A stretch of 64,000 bases of DNA. It comes from Neodontobutis hainanensis (lineage: Eukaryota; Chordata; Actinopteri; Gobiiformes; Odontobutidae). How positions within the stretch are numbered: position 1 is the first letter of the stretch; every line of letters begins with the position of its first letter. The translations under genes were made by a program, and so were the position numbers. Below are positions 10,354-21,605 of the stretch, piece by piece. The stretch spans positions 1-64,000 of the forward strand of contig JALDNG010003520.1 of NCBI GenBank assembly GCA_024349245.1, given 5' to 3'. The notes under the pieces are model-generated. The model saw only the letters and a list, made by a program, of their open reading frames with translations. It ran no database searches and had not been told where the DNA came from.

Positions 10354-10776
10354 TGTAATGGGAAAATGATATTTTCCTCTTTCACATGCTCTGTGCTGTC
10401 CTTGACCGCAGCAGAATGATATGTGCACCACCTGTGCTACTGTTTTCAAACTGATACAATTGTCTTATACAGAGACAACTCTGTTTTCTGGGAAAACCAG
10501 TAAAATGCTGATTCATGTTAGACGGCTCACTCTCTCAGAGCCAGTGTTTCATTTTCTTATCTGCTGTGATTTCAGTATAAATTCTAAGCCCGCCTAGTTA
10601 ACATTGGGACTGTTCATGCAACTCTGTACACAGACAGATTTGTATTTTCCATTCCTCCTTTTGCAAAAGATGTCTCTGAATTCTTTTTTCCTTTTTCCTT
10701 AAATAAATCACCAAAAGACATCTGTTGTTTTCTCTCAAACTTATTCCACAATAATATATTTATTTTTTCAACCACA
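10354..10776 (+). repeat. ERV-1 3' LTR
   Basis: This is a 423-bp copy of 1535-1957 with one visible substitution. It is followed at once by AATG, the second copy of the target duplication. Confidence 0.96.
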
Positions 10777-11168
10777 AATGACAGTTATGTCGGTGAAACA
10801 AAACAACAGCTTCACAAGAGGATGTATCAGCACAGAAGAGCCAATCCTGGAGGACCTGAATCTGCAGTCCACCTCCACCTCAAAGAGAAAGGACATTCCT
10901 TTCTCTTTGAGGTGGAGGTGGACTGCAGCTCCACTCAAAGAGAAAGGAATGTCCTTTCTCTTTGAGGTGGAGGTGGACTGCAGATTCAGGTCAAAGAGAA
11001 AGGACATTCCTTTGAGGACAGCAATGTCGAATTTTGGCCAGAGAGGCCAGATGGTTTGAGAGAGGCGTGAAGGAAGCCATTTTTGTGAAAATGGAAAAGC
11101 CTTCTTTGAACAGAGGAGGTGGCCTCAGATTCATGTTGCCTAGTATTTACAGTGTTCTTAAAACCTAA
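10777..11168 (+). pseudogene. Penelope-like element, GIY-YIG endonuclease C-terminus
   Basis: This is the right-hand part of the element interrupted by ERV-1. The frame reads SYVGETKQQLHKRMYQHRR, the GIY-YIG core of Penelope endonucleases with Tyr, Gly and the catalytic Arg-type helix. It continues through SAVHLHLKEKGHSF and, after a frame change, WFERGVKEAIFVKMEKPS and LNRGGGLRFMLP, ending at TAA 11166-11168. The domain normally nicks DNA to prime reverse transcription. A set of inverted duplications (10855-10990) is inserted in the middle of the domain, so the product would be non-functional. Confidence 0.82.
10855..10990. repeat. Nested perfect palindromes inside the Penelope endonuclease
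   Basis: The 45-nt arm 10855-10899 is repeated exactly as its reverse complement at 10946-10990. Inside it a 32-nt arm from 10864 is reverse-repeated after a three-base spacer, and a third foldback follows. The direct sequence then resumes at about 10991 with a copy of the interrupted segment. This is the signature of repeated strand switching on a short template, not of a transposon. Confidence 0.9.
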
Positions 11169-12300
11169 AACAAAGCAGTTTCACCTTAGAACAACAAACA
11201 CAACACGTGAATGAAGCAGTGTCACTAACGTCTCTCCTGAGCCTTAACGACTCTCACATCAAGAGTCACACTTCGCTTTCATGGCTAATGACTATGAGAC
11301 CAAAACTGACTGGTCCATCAGGTTTGGTTTCAGGGAAACTTCTCCTCTAGAAATAAAGCTCAGCTCTTTTACCAGTTGATCTCAGAATTGATAAAGTCTC
11401 TTGGAATTAGAGAAGAAACGTCTTAATCTTGAAAACTGAGTCTAGATGCTTTTACTTCAACCTTTTTTTCAAGATGTCCTGGATGACTGAAAACCTTCAC
11501 AGACGTATTATCAGAATATTATCACAGCTGCAGTCAGTGACTGTGATAAAGGACTTTTCGGTTGAATTAAATTACATCAGACACCAAACTGTTTCATTTC
11601 AAAATTACAACATACAGTAGTTTATTTCATATAGACAGATATAGTCTGTACAGAGTCTGCTGTGGTAGTATGAGCTATGAGCTTGTGAAAGGGAGCTTTG
11701 ATGCGATTTAAACTGCAATAAACCCAAGTCAGCACTGATGCATTCATGGGTCAATCATCCTTTACGTGTTGTCTGCATGTGTCCTACCTTGTAAGACATG
11801 TAAGCTTTTCATTCACTAGTGCAAGCTAGTGTTTGAACAACAACATTTATCTCTGAGAAGGCGTTGGCGAGGGCTTTTTTACCCTTATTCACGTCAGAAA
11901 AGGAAAAAAATGTTTTTTGACCATCCTTTACAAGCTAATGAATCCAGGAACCATTTACTCTCGTTATGTCAGGAATCTAGTTCTTTGGCTGCATATTCTA
12001 TTGATTTCTATATTTTAGCAGCCTTTGTTGATTTTTATATAAGGGATTGAGTGAGGAAATAAAGGATGAGTTAGCATCCAGGGACGAAGCTTTTTTGCTA
12101 CTACTATCCTAGACCAGTTAATTTACCTTGCCATTTGACTAGATAATCCTCTTTGAGAAAGCCACAGGGACAGAGCTGCCAGAGTTAGCTTTTTCCGGCC
12201 CCCCTCCCGACCACAGGTTCTGCGGCTGCCTGAACCTCTAGCTCAGGCTCCTGAGTCATCCTTTGCTGCCTCAACCCTGGCTTTGTCAACTTTAAACAGC
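11169..12300. other. Mostly unassigned sequence with one dispersed repeat copy
   Basis: No coding frame is convincing. Bases 11356-11475 match a repeat found twice more at 36781-36905 (reversed) and 37040-37105. It carries the shared words 'aaagtctcttggaatt' and 'agatgcttttactt'. The rest shows no terminal repeats or domain that I can recognise. Confidence 0.5.
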
Positions 12301-12611
12301 ATGCATTTATATAGCGCTTTCCTGCACCCTTCTCGGGCACCCAAAGGGCTTTACATCGTGCTTCCACTCACCCCATTCACATACATTCACTCCTGGGGCA
12401 GACAGAGAAGGGGCTGCCACACAACGGCGCTCAACCTTCTCCTACCACCACCAAACACACCTCCAGAGTCACATATTCATACACCAGTGCTACGGACACT
12501 GGGAGCAAGGTGGGTTAAGTGTCTTGCCCAAGGACACAATGACAGTATGAACTGTGGGGAGAGTGGGAATCGAACCGACTAGTGGCTCTACCACTGAGCC
12601 ACTGCCGCCCA
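12301..12611 (-). mobile_element. tRNA-derived SINE, 'gcgctatataaatgca' tail
   Basis: On the minus strand the element starts GGGCGGCAGTGGCTCAGTGG, with an A box (TGGCTCAGTGG, complement of 12591-12601). It has a B box GGTTCGATTCC (complement of 12566-12576), followed by a conserved body ending in 'cttgggcaagacacttaacc'. It ends in a LINE-type tail, 'gcgctatataaatgc'. RNA polymerase III would transcribe such an element from its internal boxes, and a partner LINE would copy it. It shares its body, but not its tail, with the SINE at 40671. Confidence 0.85.
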
Positions 12612-14347
12612 CTTTATTGTTTATGTTAACTTTATTGTTTCATGTTTCAACCACCATTAGCTTCATGGCAGGTAATGGTTTGCCTCTTCTGCCTGCTCAA
12701 GTTTTTGATTTTCAATAAACTGTTGAGCACTATCCCTGTCTCTGTCTCTGCATTTGGAGTCTACTTAGCTAAAACCATAACAGATTCCTTTCTTAATGAT
12801 TATGTGAACATAAATAATAGGGGACCTAAAAGCATAAGTTGCATCTTTTATAAATATTTGTAGGCACCCTTTCAGACCCAGCTGTCCTTCCTGACTTCAT
12901 AGAGTCCATTGCCTCTAGGATTTCACTTTGTGACAAACTGGCATCAAGACTAGTCTTAAGCTTTTCTGAAATAGATAGAATTTCCAGATAATTAAGGAAT
13001 GTAGATCGTACTGCATTAGGTCCTTGTTGTGGCTGAGTACTAGTCAGTACTTGGATGTTCAGAGCTATATAGATTTACATAGAATCCCTAAAAAAGTTTC
13101 TTAATTCCCTTAAGGGTCTACTCTAGTAGTAGTGTAAGCATATGGTAAAACATCTTAAAGCTGGGAGTCATTTTGGGAGTAAGAGATACTGAGCTCAGAG
13201 CAAAATATTTAATTAATGTTACAAAAATTCTCACCAAAGCCCATAAATCACAAAGTTTCTGTTATGAAGCCATGTTATAAAAGTCTAGGAATACAAAGTT
13301 CCTAGTGCTAATGAATAATTCTAATAAAATAATCTAACATGTCTCTGGTATAATTAAGTTTTTCAAAAAGCCATATAAATCACTGTAGATGTCCCTAATG
13401 TACTGGTTGATTTTGTCAGAACACCACTGATATTTAATTTCATGGTATTTTTTTACTTTGAATGAAAACATTTCAGTAAGGCCGTGAGTATATTGTAGCG
13501 TCTCTAACTTAGTTAGGTTCTGTTTAGCTCCTTTCTTCTTTTAGTATCTTTTTTAAGCACCCATAACCACTTATGCTGTGTGTAGTCACATTCACGCAGA
13601 ACCCTCTCCTTATAGTTTATATCTAAAGACACTAAATTAATGAAGAAGTTTTAATTTGTGTTTCCTGCTAGGTTTGTCCAATCTGACACCTGACCTTGGT
13701 GCTGTTTTTACACTGATGTATAATTAATATTGAAGTGACACATCACTATCCTGCTACTGAACATTTTTAGGAGTCCATACAAGGCCAAACAGAGCTCTGG
13801 ACAAAGGTTAGGTTAGACTAAAGTGAAGTTTGACTGTGCTGACAATAAACTCATTAATAATTAATCTAAGGGTGGACATAGCTGCATTGTTTCCCACTGC
13901 TGACACAGTGTGTCAGCAATAAGGAAACGGAGAAGACCAATATGTCCACCACAACTACAGGTCTGAACATTTTTATATTCTGTTTCTGTGATCCCACTGC
14001 ACATCTGGCTTTGGCATTGGTTTAAGAAAGATAGAAAAAATACTGTTTATAAAGAAACTTCCTTCCTTCCTTCACTTCCTAACCTGAACTAATAATCTTA
14101 ATTCTTGCACTAGTGAATGGCATTCTGTTTAATAAACCTCTATTCACTCTGAGCCTGTTCACTCTGTCTGCTCACTCTGAGTCAGTTTCCTTTGGGTCTG
14201 TTCCCTCTGAGTCTGTCCACTCAGAGTCTGTTCACTCTTGAGTTATTTATTTGATTTCATCTTACTTTAATGAGCTCAAAGACCCTTGCTACTGACATGA
14301 AGTTTGTTAAAACTGCTCAAGTTGAAAAGAGTAAAGGGAGGGTGTAG
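12612..14347. other. Unassigned 1.7-kb stretch
   Basis: No frame, terminal repeat or RNA gene is supported. A short imperfect repeat of 'ttcactctgagtctg' type covers about 14145-14240. This may be unique host sequence or a repeat too old to recognise by eye. Confidence 0.45.
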
Positions 14348-14738
14348 TGTCAGTTCAGTTCTAGGTCCTTGCTGTGGCTGAGCAACAAGTGTCTGACGCT
14401 CCACATTCAAAATAATAATCCATGCTGTCCACAAAAAGATGCTCAAAAAATGAAATTATATTTATTACAGTTGTTCAACTAAAGTACAGTACAAAAATAA
14501 ATTCTTAATTAACAATTGAGATGTTGGTGATTAATGAAGGTTTAACTATCACAAAGAAACAACAGCTCAGGGCAAAAAATGGAGGAGGTCAAAGACTGTG
14601 TCTTCCTGCTGTAGCCACGCATCCGGGTAGCTTCCTCTTCCCTTTATGCTCTCCAAGTGAGTGGACCACTAGATGGAGACAACTCAGAAAAATAAAAAAT
14701 AGACCACATAACATAACTAGCCCATTTTGGCTCCTTCA
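14348..14738 (-). repeat. BEL-1 3' LTR
   Basis: This 391-bp repeat pairs with the ends of 21606-22909, for example 'ctaggtccttgctgtg' and 'cccattttggctccttca'. It is complete here and lacks the LINE insertion of its partner. Shared blocks are interrupted by scattered substitutions. Confidence 0.85.
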
Positions 14739-15332
14739 TAATCGGCCCCTAAATGTTTGTACTTAAAGAATAAACATTTATGTATTATACATCAAAGGAG
14801 CCAGAAAACACACTCATTTGCTGCTTCTGGTTAGGTTATCCACCTTCTTCCCACGGAGGCATATCTTAGTTATTGGCCGTACCAGCGTGCGGTTTGGGTC
14901 TTCATTGAGTCGGGCTGGCTCCAATGATCCATACTAACGGCCATGATGCTTGTGGTGAGGTAGGGTGAACGATTATAACTATGTCTCCAACCTGGAAGTT
15001 CTTTTTCACTTTAAACCACTTTTGTCTTTGCTGCATGGTTGTTAAATACTCCTGTGTCCATCTCCTCCAGAATACATCAGTGAGATACTGTACTTATTTC
15101 CACCGGCGCCTTCTGTATAGGTCAGTATTGGAAAACTCACCGGGGGAAGAACAAGTTGCGAATAAGGCACAAGTAAATGGTTTGGGGTCAGAGGCTCAAG
15201 GTCAAATGGATCAGTTGAAGCCGTGGTAATTGGGCGGTTGTTAAGTATGGCCTCAACTTCACAGAATAGTGTTTAAAGTCCTTCATCATCAACAGTTTGC
15301 TGCTTAAGTAGACATTTTAATACCCACTTAAC

Positions 15333-16140
15333 TAGTGATGAGCAATCTGGCTCTTTATCATGAGCATGACTCAGCTCACTTAAAAGCTCACTCTTTTGGC
15401 TCACAAACGGCTCTTTGAATAATAAATGTTTTAACTTTGACTTTTACTGTGATACGTGTGAAAACAGTTTGAATTAAATTATTATTATTATGAAATCATA
15501 CTCACAATGTCTCACAATTTCTTTAAAAATGCAATAATTTGTTATAAAAATAAAAAAGAATGCTATTAAACATTTGCATTTAAACACTTTTGCCAATGGA
15601 ACATCAATTTGGCCTTTTTTTGCTACAGACATTGACTTTTGCATAAACTGGTCCATTATAGAAGACTGCGTTGCTGTGGGTTGCGGAGTAGGCCTACTTG
15701 AATACATGTCCAACTGTGGAGGTGCTGGCTCCAGTGGCTTCACCACCTTCACTACTTTCTCAAGCTCTGCTAGCTTCACAGTTGGATGCACGGTTTGCAT
15801 TTTTGCATTTACCGGATTAGGTTGTGCATAGAACCGGCTTTATTTGAGATTTTGTGCACACACACGCGTTCAGCCCTCCCTTCTAATATAATTGGCTGAC
15901 TCCGCGTGTCTGATTGACAGGAACAGACAGTTGAAACCAAATGAGGCTTAAATAATTATATTTTTGTGTTGTTCATTGAATTATTAGTCTATTTTTTACT
16001 TAATTAAAATAATTCAATATTTTATTATTACATAATAGTTTACTTACTAAAGGATATATTTTTAAAAAATAGAGTCAGCTCTTCAGATCTGTGAAGCCTG
16101 CTCCCGCTGCTCACTTAAAAGAGCGAACGACACATCACTA
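15333..16140 (-). mobile_element. Short hAT transposon nested in BEL-1
   Basis: This 808-bp element is flanked by the 8-bp duplication CACTTAAC (15325-15332 and 16141-16148). Its short terminal inverted repeats begin TAGTGATG on both strands, and subterminal 'ggctctt/gctcacttaaaag' words recur near both ends. Eight-base duplications and this repeat pattern identify the hAT superfamily. It carries only a transposase fragment, so it would need an enzyme supplied in trans. Confidence 0.88.
15474..15800 (-). pseudogene. hAT transposase N-terminal fragment
   Basis: A 108-codon minus-strand frame lies within the 808-bp hAT. The segment TQSSIMDQFMQKSMSVAKKGQIDVPLAKV (positions spread over 15580-15690) resembles the linker after the BED finger of hAT transposases. 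There it precedes the DDE domain. No DDE residues or dimerisation region follow, so this is an internally deleted derivative. Confidence 0.5.
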
Positions 16141-17000
16141 CACTTAACTGATCGGATTAACCTCTCCGCACTCCATCGTGGTGAGATGCTCCTGGTGGGT
16201 TAAATGTTCAACTTAATCAACTTTTCAGCATTTCATTTTGCATTTTTGAGTCATTTAGGCTGACCAAGGCTTTCCTTAATTCCTTTTCTGCACCCACCAA
16301 ATTGGTGCCATTATCTGATCAAATCTATTTAACCTGTCCACGCCTACACATAAATCTTCTAATGACATAGATACAAGAGTCTGTGTCAAGAGAACAAGCC
16401 ATTTCAATATGAATGGCTCTACATGACAAACAAGTGAAGAGCACAACATAACATCTCACTAAGCCTCTCCCTCCTTTGGTTTCAATTGGGCCAAAAATAG
16501 TCCATTTCAACATTAGTGAATGGCAGTAGATCTGGCAAGGTTCATACTTCTGGTAAATCTGCCATTTTCTGCTCTCCTGTTCTGCTCTTTAGACGTCTAC
16601 AAGTAACACATTTAGAAATAATACTTCAGGCAGCAGTGTTGGCCTTTGTAACCCAATACTTTTTGCATAACTGGGAGAGAATGTAGTTTCTGCCACAATG
16701 ACCATACTTTTCATGTATATGTCTTAGTAACAGTTTAGAGACGTGACACTGTTTGGAGAGGATGATGGGATACTTCATTTGCTCAGAAAACTTTGCCTTG
16801 GACAGTCTCCCCCCTACTCTAAGTAAACCATCCTTTAGAATTTGGTCAAGTTTGTAGATTGTGCTCCTCCTATGTAGAATTAAGGGCTTGGTAGTATTCA
16901 ACCTTTCAAATTCAACTGGAAAGGCTTGCCTTTGCGAAAAGGATACAATGGACCTTTCTGCCCAACCCAGATCCTGTATGGATAGGCAGCGTCCTTTCAT

Positions 17001-18640
17001 TGTTTGTAGTTGAGAGAAAAGCTTATGTTGAGTTGCTCTGGTGTTGAGCTTTCCAGCAGTTTGTTTCTCTTTGTAACCAGGTCCAGCAGGTAATCCCCAA
17101 ACTTAAGATACCAGGCCACCGCTTTTAGCAACTTGGTCCAGTCTATGTTAATGAGTTGGTGTTGGAACTTCTTGAACACTGACATTGAACACAGCTGTGC
17201 CCTTTTCATCTTCTGGATCATTTTGGGAAAGAGAAATATTTACTGTTTCCTTTGGCCACATGAGCTCTGACTCCCAAAAGAATGCTGGGCCCCCACAAAA
17301 TGTGGTCACGCTTTGCACCCTAGAGGCCTCATCAGCTGGATTGCTTTTACTGTTAATGTAATGCCACTGCTCCACACTAGTGTGATTGGTAATCAATCAT
17401 AGAGATTCTGTTGGCAACAAATGTTTGAAATCTTGTAGTTTCATTGGTAATGTATTTAGGAAAAACCTGACTATCTGTCCAAAACACAGATGCCTTCAGT
17501 GGTACCAACAGCTCTGATCGTAACATCTTATCAACCTTAAAACTTAACACTGCTGCTGTGAGCTCAAATCGTGGTATTGTCATTTGCTTTAAAGGGGCAA
17601 CTTTTGCCTTTCCCATCATAAAAGCAACATGCCTTCTTCCATTGTTGTTTTTCATAGAAATATACCTCACAGACCCATAGCCAGTTTCCGAGGAAAAGTG
17701 ATGCAACTGGAATGGGATGCACTTTTCAAAGTGTCATCCTCCACTACCCATTGCAGCCCCAGTGCACGATCATTAGGCAGTTGTTCCTTGGTAAGATCCT
17801 GAGACCTAATATCCTTCCCTCTTGCCTCCTCCTTGATGGTAGCCAGCACTGCCTGACTATTGCTGACCCACTATGTGAGGTGGAAACCCCCTTTTTCACA
17901 CAGCTGTACAAGGTCCAAGATCAGCTGTACTGCTTCCTGTTCTGTAGAAGTAGATGTCAAACAATCATCAACATAGAAATGTTTCAAAACTGTGTTTGTT
18001 ACCTGTGGGCTAACGTCCAGGTTGTCCTTTGCAATTTTTCACAGAGCATAGCTAGCACAGCTGGGAGAGGACACTGCACCAAAAATATGCACCAGCATGC
18101 GACTATTGGCTCTTGGTCAATATTTCCATTTGGCCACCACAAAAATTGAAGAAAGTCTATGCTAGTTCTATTAACCCTTACCTGATAAAACATAGACTTG
18201 ATGTCTGCCGTAAGAGCTACTGGCTCTTGTCTAAACCTGAGCAGCACTCCAACTAAAGAGTTTGTGAGGTTTGGACCTTGGAGTAGCTGAATGTTTAGTG
18301 AAACCCCTGATATTCAGCACCACAGTCAAATAAAACTCTGAGGGTCTTCTTCTTGGGGTGGTACACCCTTGATGTGGTATGTACCATGTCTGCCCTTTAG
18401 TTCCTTCTACTTCCTCCCGAGGAACCACCTCTGCATATCCTTCAGTCAGAACATCATTGACAAAGGCTGTGTACTCCTTATGAAATGATTCATCCCTTTT
18501 GAACCTTCGTTTTTGACTGTGGAGGCGTTGGATTGCGAGTTGCCGATTGTTGGGCATCTCTGCATTCTTTCTGAAAGACAGGTCAAGATAATAATGTCCT
18601 TCTTTCAATCTGGCTGAACTGTCAATTAGTCCCTTTTTTA
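17001..18640 (-). pseudogene. BEL-1 reverse transcriptase and RNase H
   Basis: The minus strand gives RT segments at 18231-18608 and 17999-18247. The catalytic motif FYVDDCLTSTSTEQEA is next, with FYVDD at 17964-17978; this spelling is diagnostic of Pao elements. Downstream, 17377-17706 encodes the RNase H-like segment (IPRFELTAAVL, ASVFWTDSQV). Bases 17148-17396 carry the QWHYINSKSNPADEASR motif that follows it in Pao polyproteins. The catalytic Asp pair is intact, but the frame changes at least five times. Confidence 0.85.
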
Positions 18641-20080
18641 TTTTAATCTTCAGCTGACAGTTCCAGCCTTTCTTCCAAGCCTTTCTTCCAAGTCCATGTT
18701 ATACTGATTATTCAGCAGCTTTTCCAAGTTGGCAACAGTTATTCGGTTTACATTGACAGAGGGATGCTCAGTGTGGCTGTTACTTTTGCCTTCTCTTAAT
18801 GGCCCATTAATGACCCAACCCACCAAAGTTTGAAACCGCATAAGGCCCCTCTCCTGGCTATTTATAATTTCCCAGGGTTCAATAACTTTGGATGCATTGG
18901 TTCCTATAAGCAGCTCAATATTACTGTCTATTTCAGGAATGTTTTGCAGATCGGTCAAGATCTTGTCTTCTCAGAATTTTGTCCTTAGTAACAGGCATTT
19001 CTTTTTGAGTAAATGAATCTGGGAGCTGCAAAAAATATCCTCACCCATTCCTGAAACCTCTAGGCAAGATACTACATTTGTTGGTATCAGCCTTTCTTTA
19101 CTCATTGTCTTTAATAATATTTGAGCTTTTCTTCCTTTTAGTCTCAACTGCGCCATGAGACGTTCCTGCAAAAAGTGTCAGTCTGCTGTTCTCTATGAAC
19201 ATTCTGCCTTTATGTTGTGGTTTAATTAGTAAGTTGTTGTACAGTGCGCTTTTGGTCAAAGTTAAGTATTGCAGGTAATATTGTTGTTTGAGTCCGTATG
19301 TGATGACATCCCTAATGTGAGCCGAGTTTCAGCAGCAGCAGGGAAGAGCCAGATGGCATGGCTACTGTTGTTCCTCGATTTAAGTTGTGTTGAAGGCACT
19401 TTCGGTATGTAGATATCACTATATAATACCTTCTATGTGTATTTACTTTAAACTGTTATATCTTATGCGTCAAATGTAGATATATTCTTGTTCATGAATT
19501 GTGTGATATATTTCTGATATAGTTAATGGTAACTATGTAATGAAAAGAGCTTTTGTTTGTTGTGTACTCTGTACTTACAGTAGAATCTGTGTTTTTTGTA
19601 TTTCTACAATTTTATGTTTTTCCTTGGACAACAGTAAAGCTTGAAAATCCAGTGTCTGATGTCTTTGGGAGGTATTATCTGACTGCATACTCAAGCAAGG
19701 TGTTTGAGATAAAGGGCAGAATAGTCAGTGCTGCCTGGGTCAATAAAGGCATTCACTTCTACCACTTTGTTGCCCTTGCTTGCTTTAACTTTGACAGACA
19801 CAATTGACAAAACGTTGCTTGTGCCAGTACCGGCCCGATATGCCCACATGCTTTAGGATGCATTACAACTGGCTGAGTTCCCACTTATGCTCACATCCCC
19901 CGAGATTTTAACTTTAACTTCCCGGTTTGCCCTTTCATTTTGTGATATATGGAGGACACTAGGGTGCTGCTTATGGCACTCTAAGCAGGTTAGCTTATTT
20001 GGCAAAATTTGCTAATGTGACCTTGTTGCAAACAACTGAAACACATTCCCTTTTTCTTTAGCAGTGCAATTTTCTCCATG
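18641..20080 (-). pseudogene. BEL-1 protease region with interruption
   Basis: On the minus strand this region holds the zinc-knuckle remnant (about 19940-20050, LTCLECHKQHPSVLH). It is followed by the protease strand NAFIDPGSTDYS near 19690-19740, where the catalytic DSGS reads DPGS. After an unexplained gap it resumes with QERLMAQLRLKGRKAQILL (19110-19170). The stretch GLMRFQTLVGWVINGPL at 18785-18840 marks the protease-RT junction. The changed catalytic motif and the gap argue against activity. Confidence 0.72.
19215..19650. other. Unexplained ~430-bp interruption in BEL-1 protease
   Basis: The Pao protein sequence can be followed on both sides, but not through this interval. The interval is AT-rich in its second half. 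I could not find terminal inverted repeats, a poly-A tail or a duplication with certainty. It may be a small non-autonomous insertion or badly decayed element sequence. Confidence 0.4.
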
Positions 20081-21188
20081 TGCTTTTTATTTTTTTAATA
20101 AATTGCAATCCATCCTTCAATGCATGGCTACTTTTACACAATACACAGCAATGTTGAGCTTGTCCTGTGGTCTGTGTGTGGTAGGAAGCAGCAGTAGAAA
20201 CAGTTGTAGCAAAGCTACTTCCATTAGACTTAGGCCTTGCCCTTACAGTCCTTTCTTTGGCTCTAGTGGACTAAACTGGATCCAAGAGTATTTTCAACAG
20301 TTTTTTCCAGAAAATTAACAAGATCCTTGAACTGAGGCCTGCTATTGTGGTCTCTCTTGGAACTCACACACAAACGTCCACCATCTTTCCCTAACCTTGT
20401 ATGGCAGTTTCATGATCAATATTTTCATATTTGATATTATTCCAGTGCCTTTTTCATCTATGCTGCACATAATTTGAACTTATCACCATAATGCTCTTGC
20501 AGCAAGCTCCTTGCTTTCTGGTAACCATTTTCTTGAGTCATATGAAGACAGCTCTTAACTAGTTCATTTGTAAGGCCAATTGTATTTTGTTCAAGAAAAT
20601 ACAGCCTATCAGTTCTTGGTTTTGGCCTCAACTGAATGCTCCAATGCTCTTATAAATGGTTGATACAACAACACATTAACATTAAAAATAGGAATTTCTT
20701 TACGTGGTAGTGAAAAATTTTGTTGCAGCTGTACAAGTAAAGCTGTAATCTCATTTTGGCTCTTAAGGATATTTATTACGCCTCCAGGCTCAAATTACTA
20801 TCAGGGGTAAAAGGTTTAGATTTTGCGGTTGCAATGTCTGTATTTGCTCCTGAATATACAGGCTGAAAATATACCCCCTCTTTGGGCCGTGCTCCTGGGG
20901 TTTGTAGCATATAAAGTGCCTTATACGCCCTGTCCAATGACAGAAACTCATCTATTTCACATTTTGGTCTGCAAAATATTCATTCATTGAGTCTTTACCT
21001 TCACACACCAGCTCCATGTTGTCCAGTGATGTATCCTTAGCAGCCGTGAGAACCGCAATCTTAGACGCAGAGGCATCCAACTTTGTTTTCAACTCCAACA
21101 CCTCCCGTTGTTGTCTTAAAGCCTTTAAAGCTTTATTCAGCTCATCTTCCGTTTCCTGAAGGTTGTGCTTTTCTTTGAGGGCTTCCAT
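20081..21188 (-). pseudogene. BEL-1 gag
   Basis: The minus strand starts at the ATG complement at 21188 with a 78-codon frame. It is rich in Glu, Lys and Leu (EDELNKALKALRQQREVLEL) and predicts a coiled coil, usual for the N-terminus of Pao Gag. Further pieces toward 20330 read LPRKEIPIFNVNVLLYQPF, YFLEQNTIGLTNELVKSC and GYQKARSLLQEHYGDKFKL. These form the conserved DUF1759-type gag core of BEL/Pao elements. Frame changes and stops separate them. Confidence 0.78.
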
Positions 21189-21605
21189 TTTTTAATTTGA
21201 TAGCTGCTCTTTCCGCCTATGCACATTTCCTTGCTGATGCAACAGATGAGGTCTTAGATTTGGATGTATGCCTGGAGATCTGGGAAACACTGTACTTTGT
21301 ACATTTTTCTCAAAAAGCCATTATGCTTACAAGCCAAGCTTCAGTGCAATAATTTACTCCTGCAGTAGACTACTTTTTCCTTTTACTGTTTCCATCCTTC
21401 ATTACATTGCTTAGCTTCAGTATAATATTTTCCTTGAGATTTTAAAAGAAGTTTAAAGAAGTAAAATAAGTAACTTGGGTTACACATAACCCTATCCAGG
21501 CTTTCGGGCCTACTCATGTGGATCCCCTTGAGCATGAGAGGTTACAATCTTGAATCCTTTCACCAATACATTGTCTTTCTGGAAGAAGTCTTTGACTTTG
21601 TGCAG
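21189..21605 (-). other. BEL-1 leader between 5' LTR and gag
   Basis: This is the untranslated leader on the element strand. No clear primer-binding site beginning TGG is visible next to the LTR end at 21605. Around 21475-21510 an 'aacttgggttacacataaccc' inverted word may be a small foldback. Confidence 0.4.

Larger units (their letters stand above)
1535..10776 (+). mobile_element. ERV-1: class I (gamma/epsilon-like) endogenous retrovirus
   Basis: This is a 9.2-kb provirus with paired 423-bp LTRs (TG...CA), a primer-binding site, gag, an in-frame stop, pro-pol, an env remnant, a polypurine tract and the 3' LTR. It is flanked by the 4-bp duplication AATG (1531-1534 and 10777-10780), the size made by gammaretroviral integrases. 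The pol gene has retroviral order (PR, RT, RNase H, IN), and IN ends in a gamma-type GPY domain. The LTRs differ at about one position, so insertion is recent. Even so, gag and pol carry about a dozen frameshifts or stops, and env is reduced to its last 45 codons. It sits inside a Penelope-like element. Confidence 0.95.
14739..17000 (-). pseudogene. BEL-1 integrase (interrupted by a hAT)
   Basis: On the minus strand the N-terminal zinc-binding segment lies at 16626-17000 (LLLRHIHEKYGHCGRNYIL). The catalytic core at 16325-16513 contains FTCLSCRAIHIEMACSLDTD, including the first core acid of Pao integrases. The second half is displaced by an 808-bp hAT. Beyond that, between about 14890 and 15320, fragments typical of the Pao C-terminal region appear (NNRPITTASTDP, LTPNHLL, FQVGDIVIIVHPTS). 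Stops and frameshifts are frequent. Confidence 0.78.

Noticed and set aside
10768..11059. Mirror-image open frames on both strands with similar proteins
   Set aside because: They arise from the perfect palindromes at 10855-10990. Only the Penelope frame is meaningful.
12541..12611. A tRNA gene suggested by A and B boxes
   Set aside because: The boxes belong to a SINE head. No cloverleaf with a proper acceptor stem forms, and a SINE body and tail follow.
15574..15831. Plus-strand 85-codon frame in the short hAT
   Set aside because: The opposite strand has transposase-like sequence. This frame shows no domain.
19553..19807. Plus-strand hydrophobic 84-codon frame as a small membrane protein
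   Set aside because: It overlaps the minus-strand BEL-1 protease and an AT-rich interval. There is no conserved feature.
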